Of a stretch of 64,000 nucleotides of DNA, positions 16,039 to 24,357 are shown piece by piece (within the stretch, counting starts at the first letter, position 1; every line of letters begins with the position of its first letter). The translations under genes and the position numbers were made by a program. Origin of the DNA: Fodinibacter sp963834965 (lineage in GTDB: Bacteria > Actinomycetota > Actinomycetes > Actinomycetales > Dermatophilaceae); NCBI GenBank assembly GCA_963834965.1, contig CAWIEI010000019.1, positions 1-64,000 of the forward strand, read 5' to 3'. The notes below the pieces were generated by a model that saw only the letters and a list, made by a program, of their open reading frames with translations, was not told the origin of the DNA and made no database searches.

Positions 16039-17036
16039 GCCGACCGTCCCGCGGCCGCGAGGACCTTGGCCACATATGAGCGAGTTTCGGCGTACGGGGG
16101 CACCCCGTGGTACTTCTTCACCGCGCCCGGGCCGGCGTTGTAGGCGGCGAGCGCCAAGGACGTCGAGCCGAAGCTGCGCAGGTGCTGGGACAGGAGCCGG
16201 GCCGCGCCGTCAACCGCCTGCGCAGGGTTCATGGGGTCCACGCCGAGGCCACGTGCGGTCGCCGGCATCAGCTGCATGAGGCCGCGCGCACCCGCGCCGG
16301 AGACGGCACGCGGGTTGAAGCTGCTCTCGGTCTGCGCCACTGCCGCAAGCAGGTCAGGCGACACCCCGTAGCGCTGCCCGGCCTGCTGGAACAGCGCCCG
16401 GTATGTCGCCGGAGCAGCCGCCATCGCCGGCGAGGAGACGGCCGCGCTGCTGGTGGAGATCGCCGGGCCGGTCAACGCGGACAGGGATGAGGAGCCCGTT
16501 GACCCCGACACGATTCGCCGGATGCTGCTCGGCGTCTCGTAGACGCGCTGCACCTTCACGACGTCCCCGGTGTGGGGAGCCGCGATCATCTGGTTGTTCC
16601 CGATGTAGATGCCGATGTGGCCGGAAGTGCTGCCGAAGACGACCAGGTCACCTGGTTGTGCCTGAGCCAGGCTCGGCACCGGGGTGCCGACGCGGGCCTG
16701 CGCCCGGCTGCCGCGTGGCAGGTCGACCCCGAGGTCCTGGTACACGTGCTGGACCAGGCCGGAGCAGTCGAAGCCCTTGGCGGGGTCTGTTCCGCCCCAG
16801 ACGTAGGGGATGCCGAGGTATTTGCGCGCGTCGGCGACGACCTGGTCCCCGCTAAGGGAGCCAGCACCTGTTGAGCCCTCGGTGGCTCCCGGTGAGGCCT
16901 TGGCGAGCGCCTCGGCGAAGCTGGCGCTCTGGCTGACCTGGGAAGAGCCGGTGGTCACCGCCATGGTGGCGAGCTGGCTTTGAATGGCAGCGATCCGGGC
17001 CTGGACCGCCATCGGACCGACCGTGGTGACCGTCAT
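16035..17036 (-). CDS. flagellar peptidoglycan hydrolase: NlpC/P60 plus lytic transglycosylase domains
   Basis: 333 residues from the ATG at 17036, with ribosome-binding site GGAGACGAG. An N-terminal helical leader is followed by an NlpC/P60 domain at ~75-185 (catalytic Cys in KGFDCSGLVQHVYQ, His in SGHIGIYIG), then an SLT transglycosylase domain at ~215-330 (catalytic Glu in AQTESSFNP, ARGLMQLMPATARGLG, LAAYNAGPGAVKKY). No signal peptide is visible, so export through the flagellar apparatus is plausible. It lies between fliJ and fliK with four-base overlaps on both sides and probably replaces the muramidase part of FlgJ. Confidence 0.92.
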   Translation of the reverse strand: MTVTTVGPMAVQARIAAIQSQLATMAVTTGSSQVSQSASFAEALAKASPGATEGSTGAGSLSGDQVVADARKYLGIPYVWGGTDPAKGFDCSGLVQHVYQDLGVDLPRGSRAQARVGTPVPSLAQAQPGDLVVFGSTSGHIGIYIGNNQMIAAPHTGDVVKVQRVYETPSSIRRIVSGSTGSSSLSALTGPAISTSSAAVSSPAMAAAPATYRALFQQAGQRYGVSPDLLAAVAQTESSFNPRAVSGAGARGLMQLMPATARGLGVDPMNPAQAVDGAARLLSQHLRSFGSTSLALAAYNAGPGAVKKYHGVPPYAETRSYVAKVLAAAGRSA

Positions 17037-17491
17037 GGTCTCGTCTCCGGGGCGCTCTCGACGAGCTTGCGAGCGTGCTGCGCGGAACTCGACTCCTCGA
17101 CGGTGCGCTGCTCGTCGGCCAGCATCTGCGCCGACTCCGCCTCGCGGACGCGGTCCTCGAGCCGCTCGAGGGCGGCCAGCCGCATGGCGGCCTCGCTCCA
17201 GTCGTGTCGCGCCGCCAGGGTGACCTCGGCGGCGGCCTCGACGCCTGACCCGGCATTGCACACGGTGATGGCCAGCACATCCCGGTGATGGCGACTGGCA
17301 ACGAAGCTCGGCACCATCTCATCGACCGGTGGTTCGGCCACGGGGTCGGCGTACCGCTCGCGTGCCTGCTCAAGAAGCATCTGGGCCCGGCGCTCGGCCA
17401 CCACCTCGGCGGCAAGCCGTCCTCGCCGGATCTCCTCCTGGATACCCCGTACACGCAGCAGCGTGGTCAGTCGTGAGGTGGGCCGGCTCAT
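17033..17491 (-). CDS. fliJ: flagellar export chaperone/escort FliJ
   Basis: 152 residues from the ATG at 17491 (MSRPTSRLTTLLRVRGIQEE). Almost wholly helical, charged, coiled-coil sequence, the pattern of FliJ, which activates the export ATPase FliI. The four-base overlap with the fliI stop codon fixes the start. FliJ sequences diverge greatly, so the call depends on size, coiled coil and position after fliI. Confidence 0.85.
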   Translation of the reverse strand: MSRPTSRLTTLLRVRGIQEEIRRGRLAAEVVAERRAQMLLEQARERYADPVAEPPVDEMVPSFVASRHHRDVLAITVCNAGSGVEAAAEVTLAARHDWSEAAMRLAALERLEDRVREAESAQMLADEQRTVEESSSAQHARKLVESAPETRP

Positions 17492-18786
17492 GCCGACACC
17501 ACCAGGTCGTGCAGCTGCGCCCAGCTCTGGGCTGGGTCCGCGACCGCGTCGACGGGCTGACGCAGGAAGTGGTCGATCGCCGCGGACTTGTCCAGGGCAC
17601 GGTCCACGAGAGGGTTGGAGCCGGGGACATAGGCCCCTATCTCCACCAGGTCCTTGGCGTCGCGGCGGGCGGCAAGCATCTGGCGCAGCGCGACGGCGTC
17701 CGCGCGCTGCTGCGTGGTGGTGATGTCGTTGACGCTGCGGGAGATCGAGTCCAGCACGTCGATGCTGGGGAAGTGCCCCGACGTGGCGAGCCTGCGGTCG
17801 AGGACGATGTGACCGTCCAGGATCGAGCGGGCGGAGTCGGCGACGGGGTCGTTCATGTCGTCGCCCTCCACGAGCACCGTGTAGAGCCCGGTGATGCTGC
17901 CGCGCTCGGCGGTGCCCGCGCGCTCCAGGAGCTGGGGCAGCAGACCGAAGACGGAGGGCGGGTATCCGCGGGTCGCCGGCGGCTCTCCGGCGGCCAGCCC
18001 GACCTCGCGCTGGGCTGTGGCAACGCGGGTGATGCTGTCCATGGCGAGCAGGACGTCCTCGCCCCGGTCCCGGAACCACTCCGCGACCCTCGTGGCGGTG
18101 TAGGCGGCCCGCAGCCTCACCAGGGCCGGCTCGTCGGAGGTCGCCACCACCACGACCGAGCGCGCGAGACCCTCAGGGCCCAGGTCGCGCTCGACGAACT
18201 CACGGACCTCCCGGCCACGTTCGCCGACGAGTGCCAGGACACAGATGGGGGCGTCGGTCCCTCGGATGATCATCGACAAGATGCTGGACTTGCCCACCCC
18301 CGATCCGGCGAAGATCCCGATGCGTTGTCCCCGGCCGCACGGCACCAGGGTGTCGAGGGCCCGAACTCCCAGCCCCAGCTGGGTGTCGATTCGGCTGCGC
18401 TTCATGGCACTCGGCGGGGTCCCGTCGATGGTGGTCGGGACCACAGCCCGCAGCGGCGGCCCTCCGTCGATGGGGCGCCCGAGCGCGTCAACGACCCGAC
18501 CGAGCAGGCCCATCCCGATCGGTGCCCTGAGCGGGCCCCCCGTGGTGACGACGCGATCACCGCGACGTACGCCGCGAAGGTCGGAGACCGGCATACAGGT
18601 GGCCACGTCCGCATGCAGCGCCACCACCTCGGCGAGCACGGGCGCCCTGCTGCCGTGCAGGGTCACCGCTTCGCCGACGGCCAGGTCAAGGCCGGAGACG
18701 TCCACACTCAGACCCACTGCGCTGACGACGCGCCCGCTCACGGCGGGAGTGGCAGCCTGCGTCAGCTGCTGAAGGAGGGCGCTCAC
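17488..18786 (-). CDS. fliI: flagellum-specific export ATPase FliI
   Basis: 432 residues from a GTG at 18786 that overlaps the fliH stop, with GGGAGG upstream. Walker A AGSGVGKS at ~160-167, Walker B region VLLAMDSITR near 250, and the PATRGYPPSVF stretch are typical of type III secretion ATPases. It energises substrate delivery to the FlhA/B gate. The frame is open for about 90 codons further upstream, but that part overlaps fliH and looks non-coding. Confidence 0.96.
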   Translation of the reverse strand: MSALLQQLTQAATPAVSGRVVSAVGLSVDVSGLDLAVGEAVTLHGSRAPVLAEVVALHADVATCMPVSDLRGVRRGDRVVTTGGPLRAPIGMGLLGRVVDALGRPIDGGPPLRAVVPTTIDGTPPSAMKRSRIDTQLGLGVRALDTLVPCGRGQRIGIFAGSGVGKSSILSMIIRGTDAPICVLALVGERGREVREFVERDLGPEGLARSVVVVATSDEPALVRLRAAYTATRVAEWFRDRGEDVLLAMDSITRVATAQREVGLAAGEPPATRGYPPSVFGLLPQLLERAGTAERGSITGLYTVLVEGDDMNDPVADSARSILDGHIVLDRRLATSGHFPSIDVLDSISRSVNDITTTQQRADAVALRQMLAARRDAKDLVEIGAYVPGSNPLVDRALDKSAAIDHFLRQPVDAVADPAQSWAQLHDLVVSA

Positions 18787-19502
18787 GCCAGCACCTCCCG
18801 GAGGCGCCGCAGCGCCGGGCCCACCTGTGCATCGATGGTGCGGTTTCCGGCCTCGACGACGCAGCCGCCCGCCTCGATCAAGGGGTCGGCGACGACGGTG
18901 ACCGAACCTCCCGGCACGGCACCTGACACGTCCGGCAGCTCGAGGGTCGAGTCCGGGTGGAGCCGGACGACGGCGACAGACTGTCGGGGGGCAAGGGCGA
19001 GCGCGCGCAGGACGGCCTCGCGAGCCGACCACTTCCCGAGCTCGAGATGACAACCCACGAGCAGCTCAGCGATCTGCACAGCCATGGTGGCCACCGAGTG
19101 GTCGAGGTCTGCCATCACCGTAGCCTCACGGGCGTCGAAGTCGGCGGCGCTGAGCCGCAACGCTGCTACGGCGCGCGCCAGCTCCTGGTCCCTGCGCGAC
19201 TGCTCAGCCTGCATCTGCGCGGCGTGAACCGCTTCATGGGCGGCAACCTGCTTGGCGATCTCCTGACGTGCAGCTGCCAAGCCCTCGCTGCGGCCACGTT
19301 CCCAGCCGGCGGCGCGAGCGCGCTCCTCGGCATCGGCGACGACGGCCTCCAAGGTCGGGTCGACCAGGCGCGGATCGACGCCGAAGCCACCCACGAAGGG
19401 GCTGGTGCGCAGGTCCGCTGAGATACGGGCGGGGCGGGCGTGCTGCGTGGCAACCCCACGCAGAACAATGGTCCGCTGCCCCTCAGGTGATGAAGTCATC
19501 AC
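18783..19502 (-). CDS. fliH: flagellar assembly protein FliH
   Basis: 239 residues. A central Ala/Arg/Gln-rich coiled coil contains GWERGRSEGLAAARQEIAKQ, a GxxxG-like run typical of FliH, followed by a C-terminal ATPase-binding domain (LDHSVATMAVQIAELLVGCHL). FliH regulates FliI and tethers it to the C-ring. It overlaps fliG by 20 bases. Confidence 0.92.
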   Translation of the reverse strand: MMTSSPEGQRTIVLRGVATQHARPARISADLRTSPFVGGFGVDPRLVDPTLEAVVADAEERARAAGWERGRSEGLAAARQEIAKQVAAHEAVHAAQMQAEQSRRDQELARAVAALRLSAADFDAREATVMADLDHSVATMAVQIAELLVGCHLELGKWSAREAVLRALALAPRQSVAVVRLHPDSTLELPDVSGAVPGGSVTVVADPLIEAGGCVVEAGNRTIDAQVGPALRRLREVLA

Positions 19503-20493
19503 CGGCTCCTTTGGAGATCACGATCTCCCCGGACTCCTCGAGGGTGCGAATGGTGCGGATGATCGCTGCCTGCGCCTCCTCGACCTGCTTGACCCGCACT
19601 GGGCCGAGCACCTCCATGTCCTCGACCAGGCCGACCGCGGCCCGCTCGGAGATGTTGCTGGTGAACTTCTCGCGCACGTCCTCGCGCACGCCCTTGAGCG
19701 CCACGGCCAGGTCCTTGAGGTCGACGTTCCGCATCAGGATCTGCACCATCCGGTCTTCGAGGGTGAGGATGTCCTCGAACATGAACATCTGCGCCCGCAC
19801 CTGCTCGGCCAGCACGCTGTCGCGCGCCTCCAGTCCTTCGAGGATGAGGCGCTCGGTGTTCCGGTCGCTGTGGTTGATGATGTCGACCAGAGGTCTGAGG
19901 CCTCCCACGGTCGAGGTGTCGCTGACCTGGAAGACCGTCGAGATGCGTCGCTGCAGCTGAGACTCGACTTGTTTGACGATGTCCGGGGAGGTGTGTTCCA
20001 TGACTGCGAGCCGGTGGGCGACGTCGGCCTGCATCGCCTCAGGCAACCCGCTCAGGACCGCCGCCGCCTGATCGGACTGCATGTGCGCCAGCACCAGGCT
20101 GATCGTCTGGGGGTGCTCGTCCTGTAGGAACGACAGCACCATCTGGGCGTCGACGCGTCCCAGGAACTCGAAGGGCATCTCGACGAGCAGGGCGGACTGC
20201 CGGGCCATGATCTCGCGCGCCTTGATCGGCCCGAGGGTCGCTTCCAGCACTTCCGCGGCATACCGCAGGCCCCCTTGAGCGAAGTAGTGGCGTGCGGCCG
20301 CGAGCTCCTTGAACTCCCCCATCACCGCATCTGCGACCTCCGGCGTGATGCTCTGGAGCCGGGCGATCTCCGCAGTCAGCTCTTCGATCTCGAGCTGGTT
20401 CAACGACTTCAGGACCTTCGCCGAGCCTTCAGTCCCGATCTGGACGAGCAGGACTGCAGCCTTCTGAAGGCCGGTCATCTGCGGCGGGGCCAC
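19483..20493 (-). CDS. fliG: flagellar motor switch protein FliG
   Basis: 336 residues, normal size. It contains AAVLLVQIGTEGSAKVLKSL, FLGRVDAQMVLSFLQDEHPQ with the EHPQ motif, and the C-terminal torque helix region (LILEGLEARDSVLAEQVRAQ, then MFMFEDILTLEDRMVQ) with the charged residues that contact MotA. It starts 1 base after the fliF stop codon. It is the rotor component attached to the FliF MS-ring. Confidence 0.97.
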   Translation of the reverse strand: MAPPQMTGLQKAAVLLVQIGTEGSAKVLKSLNQLEIEELTAEIARLQSITPEVADAVMGEFKELAAARHYFAQGGLRYAAEVLEATLGPIKAREIMARQSALLVEMPFEFLGRVDAQMVLSFLQDEHPQTISLVLAHMQSDQAAAVLSGLPEAMQADVAHRLAVMEHTSPDIVKQVESQLQRRISTVFQVSDTSTVGGLRPLVDIINHSDRNTERLILEGLEARDSVLAEQVRAQMFMFEDILTLEDRMVQILMRNVDLKDLAVALKGVREDVREKFTSNISERAAVGLVEDMEVLGPVRVKQVEEAQAAIIRTIRTLEESGEIVISKGAGDDFIT

Positions 20494-20494
20494 G

Positions 20495-22102
20495 TCAAGA
20501 CCTCCGCTCGGCGAGCCAGCCGCGCAGGAGCTGCGCCACCTCGTCTGGCTGCTGCTCGATCAGCTGACCGATCTCGCGACGCGATGTTGCCTGGGCTTCG
20601 GCCTGCGCTATGGCCGGAGCCGGGGACACCGCGGGCGCCGACAGACCGGACTCCAGGCGCAGATTGCCAGCTGACGCCTGTAGCGCATGCTGCTCGCGCA
20701 TAACGGTCAGCTCGCCGATGTCGACCGGGGTGCGCTCGACCCGGCGACCCTTCTTGACCGCGACGAACAGGGCCATCGCGATCAGCAGGATCAGGGCACC
20801 GGTCTTGCCCATGTTGATCAGGTCGGCCTGTTTGGTGGCCGCCGCGGCGGTCTCGAGCTCCTTCTTCGCCTGCTCCGCGGCCTTGGTGTCGAAGGCCATC
20901 GTGCTGATCGTGACGACGTCGCCACGCTTGGTGTCCAGACCCGCCGCCGAGGTGACCAGACTGGTCAGCTCCACCGTGTCGAGGTTGCCCGCGACAGCCT
21001 GGTCCACGAGGACAGCCACGGTCACCCGGCTCGGCTGGCCGGTCGCCGTGGTCGTCGTGGTCTTCTGGGTGCCAACGGCGTTGTCCCGGGTCTGCTCTTC
21101 CTTGACATAGCTGGAGGCCGCGCCGCCGGTCCCGTTGGGCACCGCGATGTTGTCTGGCCCGAGCACCCCTCCAACGGATGCCCCCGCACCCTTGTAGGTC
21201 TCCTTGGTGGTGCGGTCGGTGAGCGGCGGATTCGTCTTGTTGCTGATGTACTCCTGCTTGTCGATGGTCTGCTGGTCGAAGTTCAGCGCCGCATCCACCC
21301 GGGTCACCGAGTGGCCGGGTCCCACCAGCTTGTCGAGCATGGTCTGGACCGAGACTTCGGTGTCATCCTCATAGCCTTGGGTCTGCTGGGCTTGCACGTC
21401 CGACATGGCCGAGGTGCCCTTTTCCCCAGCAGCGTTGAGCACCCGGCCCGAGGAGTCGGCGACCGTCACATCGGTGGCGGCGAGCTTGGGGACCGAGGAC
21501 GAGACCAGGTGGACGATGGCTTCGACCTGAGCGGCCTTGAGCGGAGTGGCAGGGTTGGTCTTGACCAGGACGGAGGCTGTGGCGGCCGCAGCGTTGTCGG
21601 TGAAGACGTCCTCGGCTGGAATGGCCAGATGCACGACCGCGGTCTGGACACCATCGATGGCTTCGATGGTCTTTCGCAGCTCACCCTCCAGGGCACGCTG
21701 GTAGGTGATCTGCTGCTGGAAGTCCGAGCTGGTCATGCTCTGCGTGTCCAGCAGCGAGTATCCGTCGCCATCCCCGCCACCGGCGGGCAGGCCGGCGCCG
21801 CTCATGTTGATCCGCTGCTGGTAGACGTCGGCCTGCGGCACGAGCACCGTCCCGCCTCCGTCCTCGAGCTGGTAGGGCTCCTTGAGCTCGGTCAGCTTGG
21901 TCGTGATGGCCGACGCGTCGGTGCTGGAGAGCCCGGTGAACAAAGGGGCATAGGTGGGTTTGGAGACCCAGGTCGCGAACAGCCCGATGCCCACCACTGC
22001 CACGACGACCGCGATGGCGGTCATCGCCTTCTGGCCTGCGGTGAACCCGGCGAACATGGAGCGCAGCCGGCTGGTCATGGCGCTCAGGTTGAAGCGCTTC
22101 AC
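20495..22102 (-). CDS. fliF: flagellar MS-ring protein FliF
   Basis: 535 residues. First transmembrane helix near residues 26-46, the YscJ-type ring-building domain (PTYAPLFTGLSSTDASAITT, then the block around QQRINMSGAGLP), the beta-collar region with NKTNPPLTDRTTKETYKGAG, a second membrane helix near 450-470 (TGALILLIAMALFVAVKKGR) and a C-terminal tail that binds FliG. It overlaps fliE by four bases. Confidence 0.97.
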   Translation of the reverse strand: MKRFNLSAMTSRLRSMFAGFTAGQKAMTAIAVVVAVVGIGLFATWVSKPTYAPLFTGLSSTDASAITTKLTELKEPYQLEDGGGTVLVPQADVYQQRINMSGAGLPAGGGDGDGYSLLDTQSMTSSDFQQQITYQRALEGELRKTIEAIDGVQTAVVHLAIPAEDVFTDNAAAATASVLVKTNPATPLKAAQVEAIVHLVSSSVPKLAATDVTVADSSGRVLNAAGEKGTSAMSDVQAQQTQGYEDDTEVSVQTMLDKLVGPGHSVTRVDAALNFDQQTIDKQEYISNKTNPPLTDRTTKETYKGAGASVGGVLGPDNIAVPNGTGGAASSYVKEEQTRDNAVGTQKTTTTTATGQPSRVTVAVLVDQAVAGNLDTVELTSLVTSAAGLDTKRGDVVTISTMAFDTKAAEQAKKELETAAAATKQADLINMGKTGALILLIAMALFVAVKKGRRVERTPVDIGELTVMREQHALQASAGNLRLESGLSAPAVSPAPAIAQAEAQATSRREIGQLIEQQPDEVAQLLRGWLAERRS

Positions 22103-22407
22103 ATCTGCATCCGCATTATCTCGGTGAACGCCTCAACCGCCTTGTTGCGGACGGCGACGGTCAGCTGGGTGGAGACTGTCGCCTCGTTGGCGGCGATCAT
22201 GTAGTCGTGGATGTCGGTGAGGTCACCGGTGGTGGCTTTCACAGCGAGGTCGTCGCTGGTCGACTGAGCTGTCTGGAGCTGCTCCAGACCTTGGGCGACC
22301 ATGGTGCTGAAGCTGGTCTTGGCAGGGGCTGCCGCGGCGGTCGGCCCGGAGAGCGGGGGCAGCGGCAGGGCGCCGATCGATGAGATGCCCGAGATGCTCA
22401 TGCTCAC
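22099..22407 (-). CDS. fliE: flagellar hook-basal body protein FliE
   Basis: 102 residues, standard FliE size. The C-terminal part (TGDLTDIHDYMIAANEATVS, then TQLTVAVRNKAVEAFTEIMRMQM) matches the family. FliE joins the MS-ring to the rod. It lies between flgC and fliF with four-base overlaps on both sides. An alternative start two codons in (MSISG) is possible. Confidence 0.95.
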   Translation of the reverse strand: MSMSISGISSIGALPLPPLSGPTAAAAPAKTSFSTMVAQGLEQLQTAQSTSDDLAVKATTGDLTDIHDYMIAANEATVSTQLTVAVRNKAVEAFTEIMRMQM

Positions 22408-22802
22408 CGGCCCAGCTGGAGGGCGGCCGTGTAGGCGTCCTGCGCTCGCGAGACAACGGCAAGGTTGGCCTGATATGCGCGTTGCGCGATGATCAGCTGG
22501 GTCATCTGGTCGGCCAGGTCGATGTCGGGTATCCGGACGTTGCCCTCGGCATCTGCCAGCGGGTGATCGGGCTGATACACAACCCGCCCCTTGGAGTCAC
22601 CGAGCGCGATACCGCCAACCTGCACGCCGCCGGCGTCACCGTAGTTCGCGGCCTGGGCCAGGACGTAGCGGGCCTGGAACGCGGAGTCGCTGGTGCTGCG
22701 GACATCGTTCATGTTGGCGATGTTGTCCGAGACCGCGTCCAGCCACTTGCGGTACACGACAAGGCCGGAGCTCGCCGTGTTCATCGTGCCGAACATGGTC
22801 AT
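22404..22802 (-). CDS. flgC: flagellar basal-body rod protein FlgC
   Basis: 132 residues. The N-terminal motif YRKWLDAVSDNIANMNDVRS, a middle KGRVVYQPDHPLADAEGNVR, and the C-terminal DLADQMTQLIIAQRAYQANL are the standard FlgC proximal-rod features. It is adjacent to flgB and fliE in the usual order. Confidence 0.96.
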   Translation of the reverse strand: MTMFGTMNTASSGLVVYRKWLDAVSDNIANMNDVRSTSDSAFQARYVLAQAANYGDAGGVQVGGIALGDSKGRVVYQPDHPLADAEGNVRIPDIDLADQMTQLIIAQRAYQANLAVVSRAQDAYTAALQLGR

Positions 22803-23161
22803 CAGGGGTTGCCCCCGGCCGCGATCCGCAGCAGCTGGAACTTGGCCGTCACGGCCTGTGTCGCCAGCTGGTAGGCGAGGTTGGTCTCTGAGCCGGCCAT
22901 CGTCTCCTCGTCGAGGTTGACGTTGTTGCCGTTGGTCCGGGTGGGCTCCAGTGAGCGGGCGGTCGACGGCGCGGTGGCGAACGGGTCGGTGCCGTCAGCC
23001 ACGGAGGTGCGCAGCGCATCCTCGAAGTTGACCTTGCCGGCCAGGAACCCGGGCGTCTCGATGTTGGCGGTGTTGTCCGCGATGGTGCGCTGACGCAGCG
23101 CCAGGCCGCTGAGCGCGTAGTGCAGCGCGCTCATGGTGGCGTCGCCGACTGGCTCCGGCAT
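22802..23161 (-). CDS. flgB: flagellar basal-body rod protein FlgB
   Basis: 119 residues from the ATG at 23161, chosen because AGGAAGAG lies just upstream; the frame is open further but without a ribosome-binding site. The motif ALRQRTIADNTANIETPGFL, then AGKVNFEDALR, is the FlgB signature, and the C-terminus (TNLAYQLATQAVTAKFQLLR) forms the rod helix. It is the first gene of the rod-MS-ring-export-hook transcription unit that runs to flgE. Confidence 0.95.
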   Translation of the reverse strand: MPEPVGDATMSALHYALSGLALRQRTIADNTANIETPGFLAGKVNFEDALRTSVADGTDPFATAPSTARSLEPTRTNGNNVNLDEETMAGSETNLAYQLATQAVTAKFQLLRIAAGGNP

Positions 23162-23240
23162 GATCTCTTCCTGCCCGTTGGACTTGGCGGGACCCCGGCG
23201 GGGGTCTGTTGTGTAGCACCGCCAGTCCATGGCAGCTGGT

Positions 23241-23253
23241 GGTCATCCTGACC
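23241..23253 (-). promoter_or_regulatory. 5'-end hairpin of the flgB transcript (CsrA-like)
   Basis: On the minus strand GGTC-AGGAT-GACC: a perfect 4-bp stem with loop AGGAU, very close to the CsrA consensus (ARGGAU in a hairpin loop). It begins about 7 bases after the flgB -10 element, so it would sit at the extreme 5' end of the mRNA. A second GGA is in the flgB ribosome-binding site (CAGGAAGAG). The function is inferred. Confidence 0.5.
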
Positions 23254-23259
23254 AAGCCC

Positions 23260-23288
23260 CCCATCGGCAGCCTGCAGGTCGACCTGAG
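23260..23288 (-). promoter_or_regulatory. sigma-28 promoter of the flgB operon
   Basis: On the minus strand CTCA (23285-23288), 16 bases, GCCGATGGG (23260-23268). It lies about 100 bases upstream of the flgB start and within the 273-base gap to flgL. It suggests that even the early rod and export genes are read by FliA in this organism. Confidence 0.7.
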
Positions 23289-23434
23289 ATGTTGAACAGA
23301 CCTATTCCCGGAGGCATCACCAGGCAACAACGGGCCGTGTGAATGCAGGATTCGCGGGCTGCCGCCGGGCCAACACAGCACATGGAACAGGGCAGGGCAG
23401 GAATGCGAGTAGGGCTGCGCGGAAGTTGACTAGG

Positions 23435-24343
23435 TCAGCGCAGGAAGTCGAGCAGCGACGGCTGGATGATCTTGGCCGCGGTGCCGAGCGCCGCCTGGTA
23501 GGCGGTCGTCTGGAGCTGCATGTCGATCATGGTCTTCGGCAGGTCGATGCTCTCCGCGATCGAGAGGTTGGCCGTCACACTGTCGAGCCTGGCCTCCCCC
23601 GCACTCTGGACGCCGAGCAGGCGGTTGTATCGCGCGCCGACCAGGCTACGGGCGCTCTGCATCGTTGCCGACGCCGCGTCCAGGTTGCCGAGCTCTGCGC
23701 CCAGGGCCGCCACCCCTGCCGGGTTCCGAAGCGCGGCCGAGATGCGGGTCAGGATACCGGCCCCGGTGGGGTCGGACGCATCGCCGAACAGCGTCGAGAA
23801 AGCACTCGGGCCGGGTATGGTCACATCCATCCTCGTCGAGTTGTCGGGGGACACACTGCGCTGCACGGCCACTCCATTGCCCAGGTACACACCTGTGGGG
23901 TCATAGGCCGCAGAGACGTTCTGGGTCCCTGCGAATATGGGACGTCCGAGGTATGACGTGTTGGCCTGCCCGATCATCGCCTCCTTGAGCTGGTCGATCT
24001 CGGTGGCCATGGCCGCGCGCTCGTCAGGTCCGTTGGTGCCGTTGAGCCCCGAGACGACCAGCACCCGGACCCGCGAGACCATGTCACTCATCGACGTGAA
24101 GGCTGTGTCCGCACTGCCGAGGATGCTCAGCCCGTCGTCGATGTTGCGCGCGACCTGCTCGTTGGCCGACTGCTCTGCACGCAGCCGCATTGCGGCGGCG
24201 CCGTCCACCGGCGAGTCGGACATCCGGTTGATCCGGCGTCCCGAAGACAGCTGTTCCTGGGTGTCTTGCAGCCGGGCGAGGTTGGCCTGCAGGCCCTGCA
24301 TGACACTTCGGTTGATCGAGTTGGACGTGACCCGGAATGACAT
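23435..24343 (-). CDS. flgL: flagellar hook-filament junction protein FlgL
   Basis: 302 residues with flagellin-like ends. N-terminus: RVTSNSINRSVMQGLQANLA, then RLQDTQEQLSSGRRINRMSD; C-terminus: SIAESIDLPKTMIDMQLQTT, then AYQAALGTAAKIIQPSLLDFLR. It is the second junction protein between hook and filament. It starts 14 bases after flgK, sharing its promoter. Confidence 0.95.
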   Translation of the reverse strand: MSFRVTSNSINRSVMQGLQANLARLQDTQEQLSSGRRINRMSDSPVDGAAAMRLRAEQSANEQVARNIDDGLSILGSADTAFTSMSDMVSRVRVLVVSGLNGTNGPDERAAMATEIDQLKEAMIGQANTSYLGRPIFAGTQNVSAAYDPTGVYLGNGVAVQRSVSPDNSTRMDVTIPGPSAFSTLFGDASDPTGAGILTRISAALRNPAGVAALGAELGNLDAASATMQSARSLVGARYNRLLGVQSAGEARLDSVTANLSIAESIDLPKTMIDMQLQTTAYQAALGTAAKIIQPSLLDFLR

Positions 24344-24357
24344 CGTCGAACCTTCTC

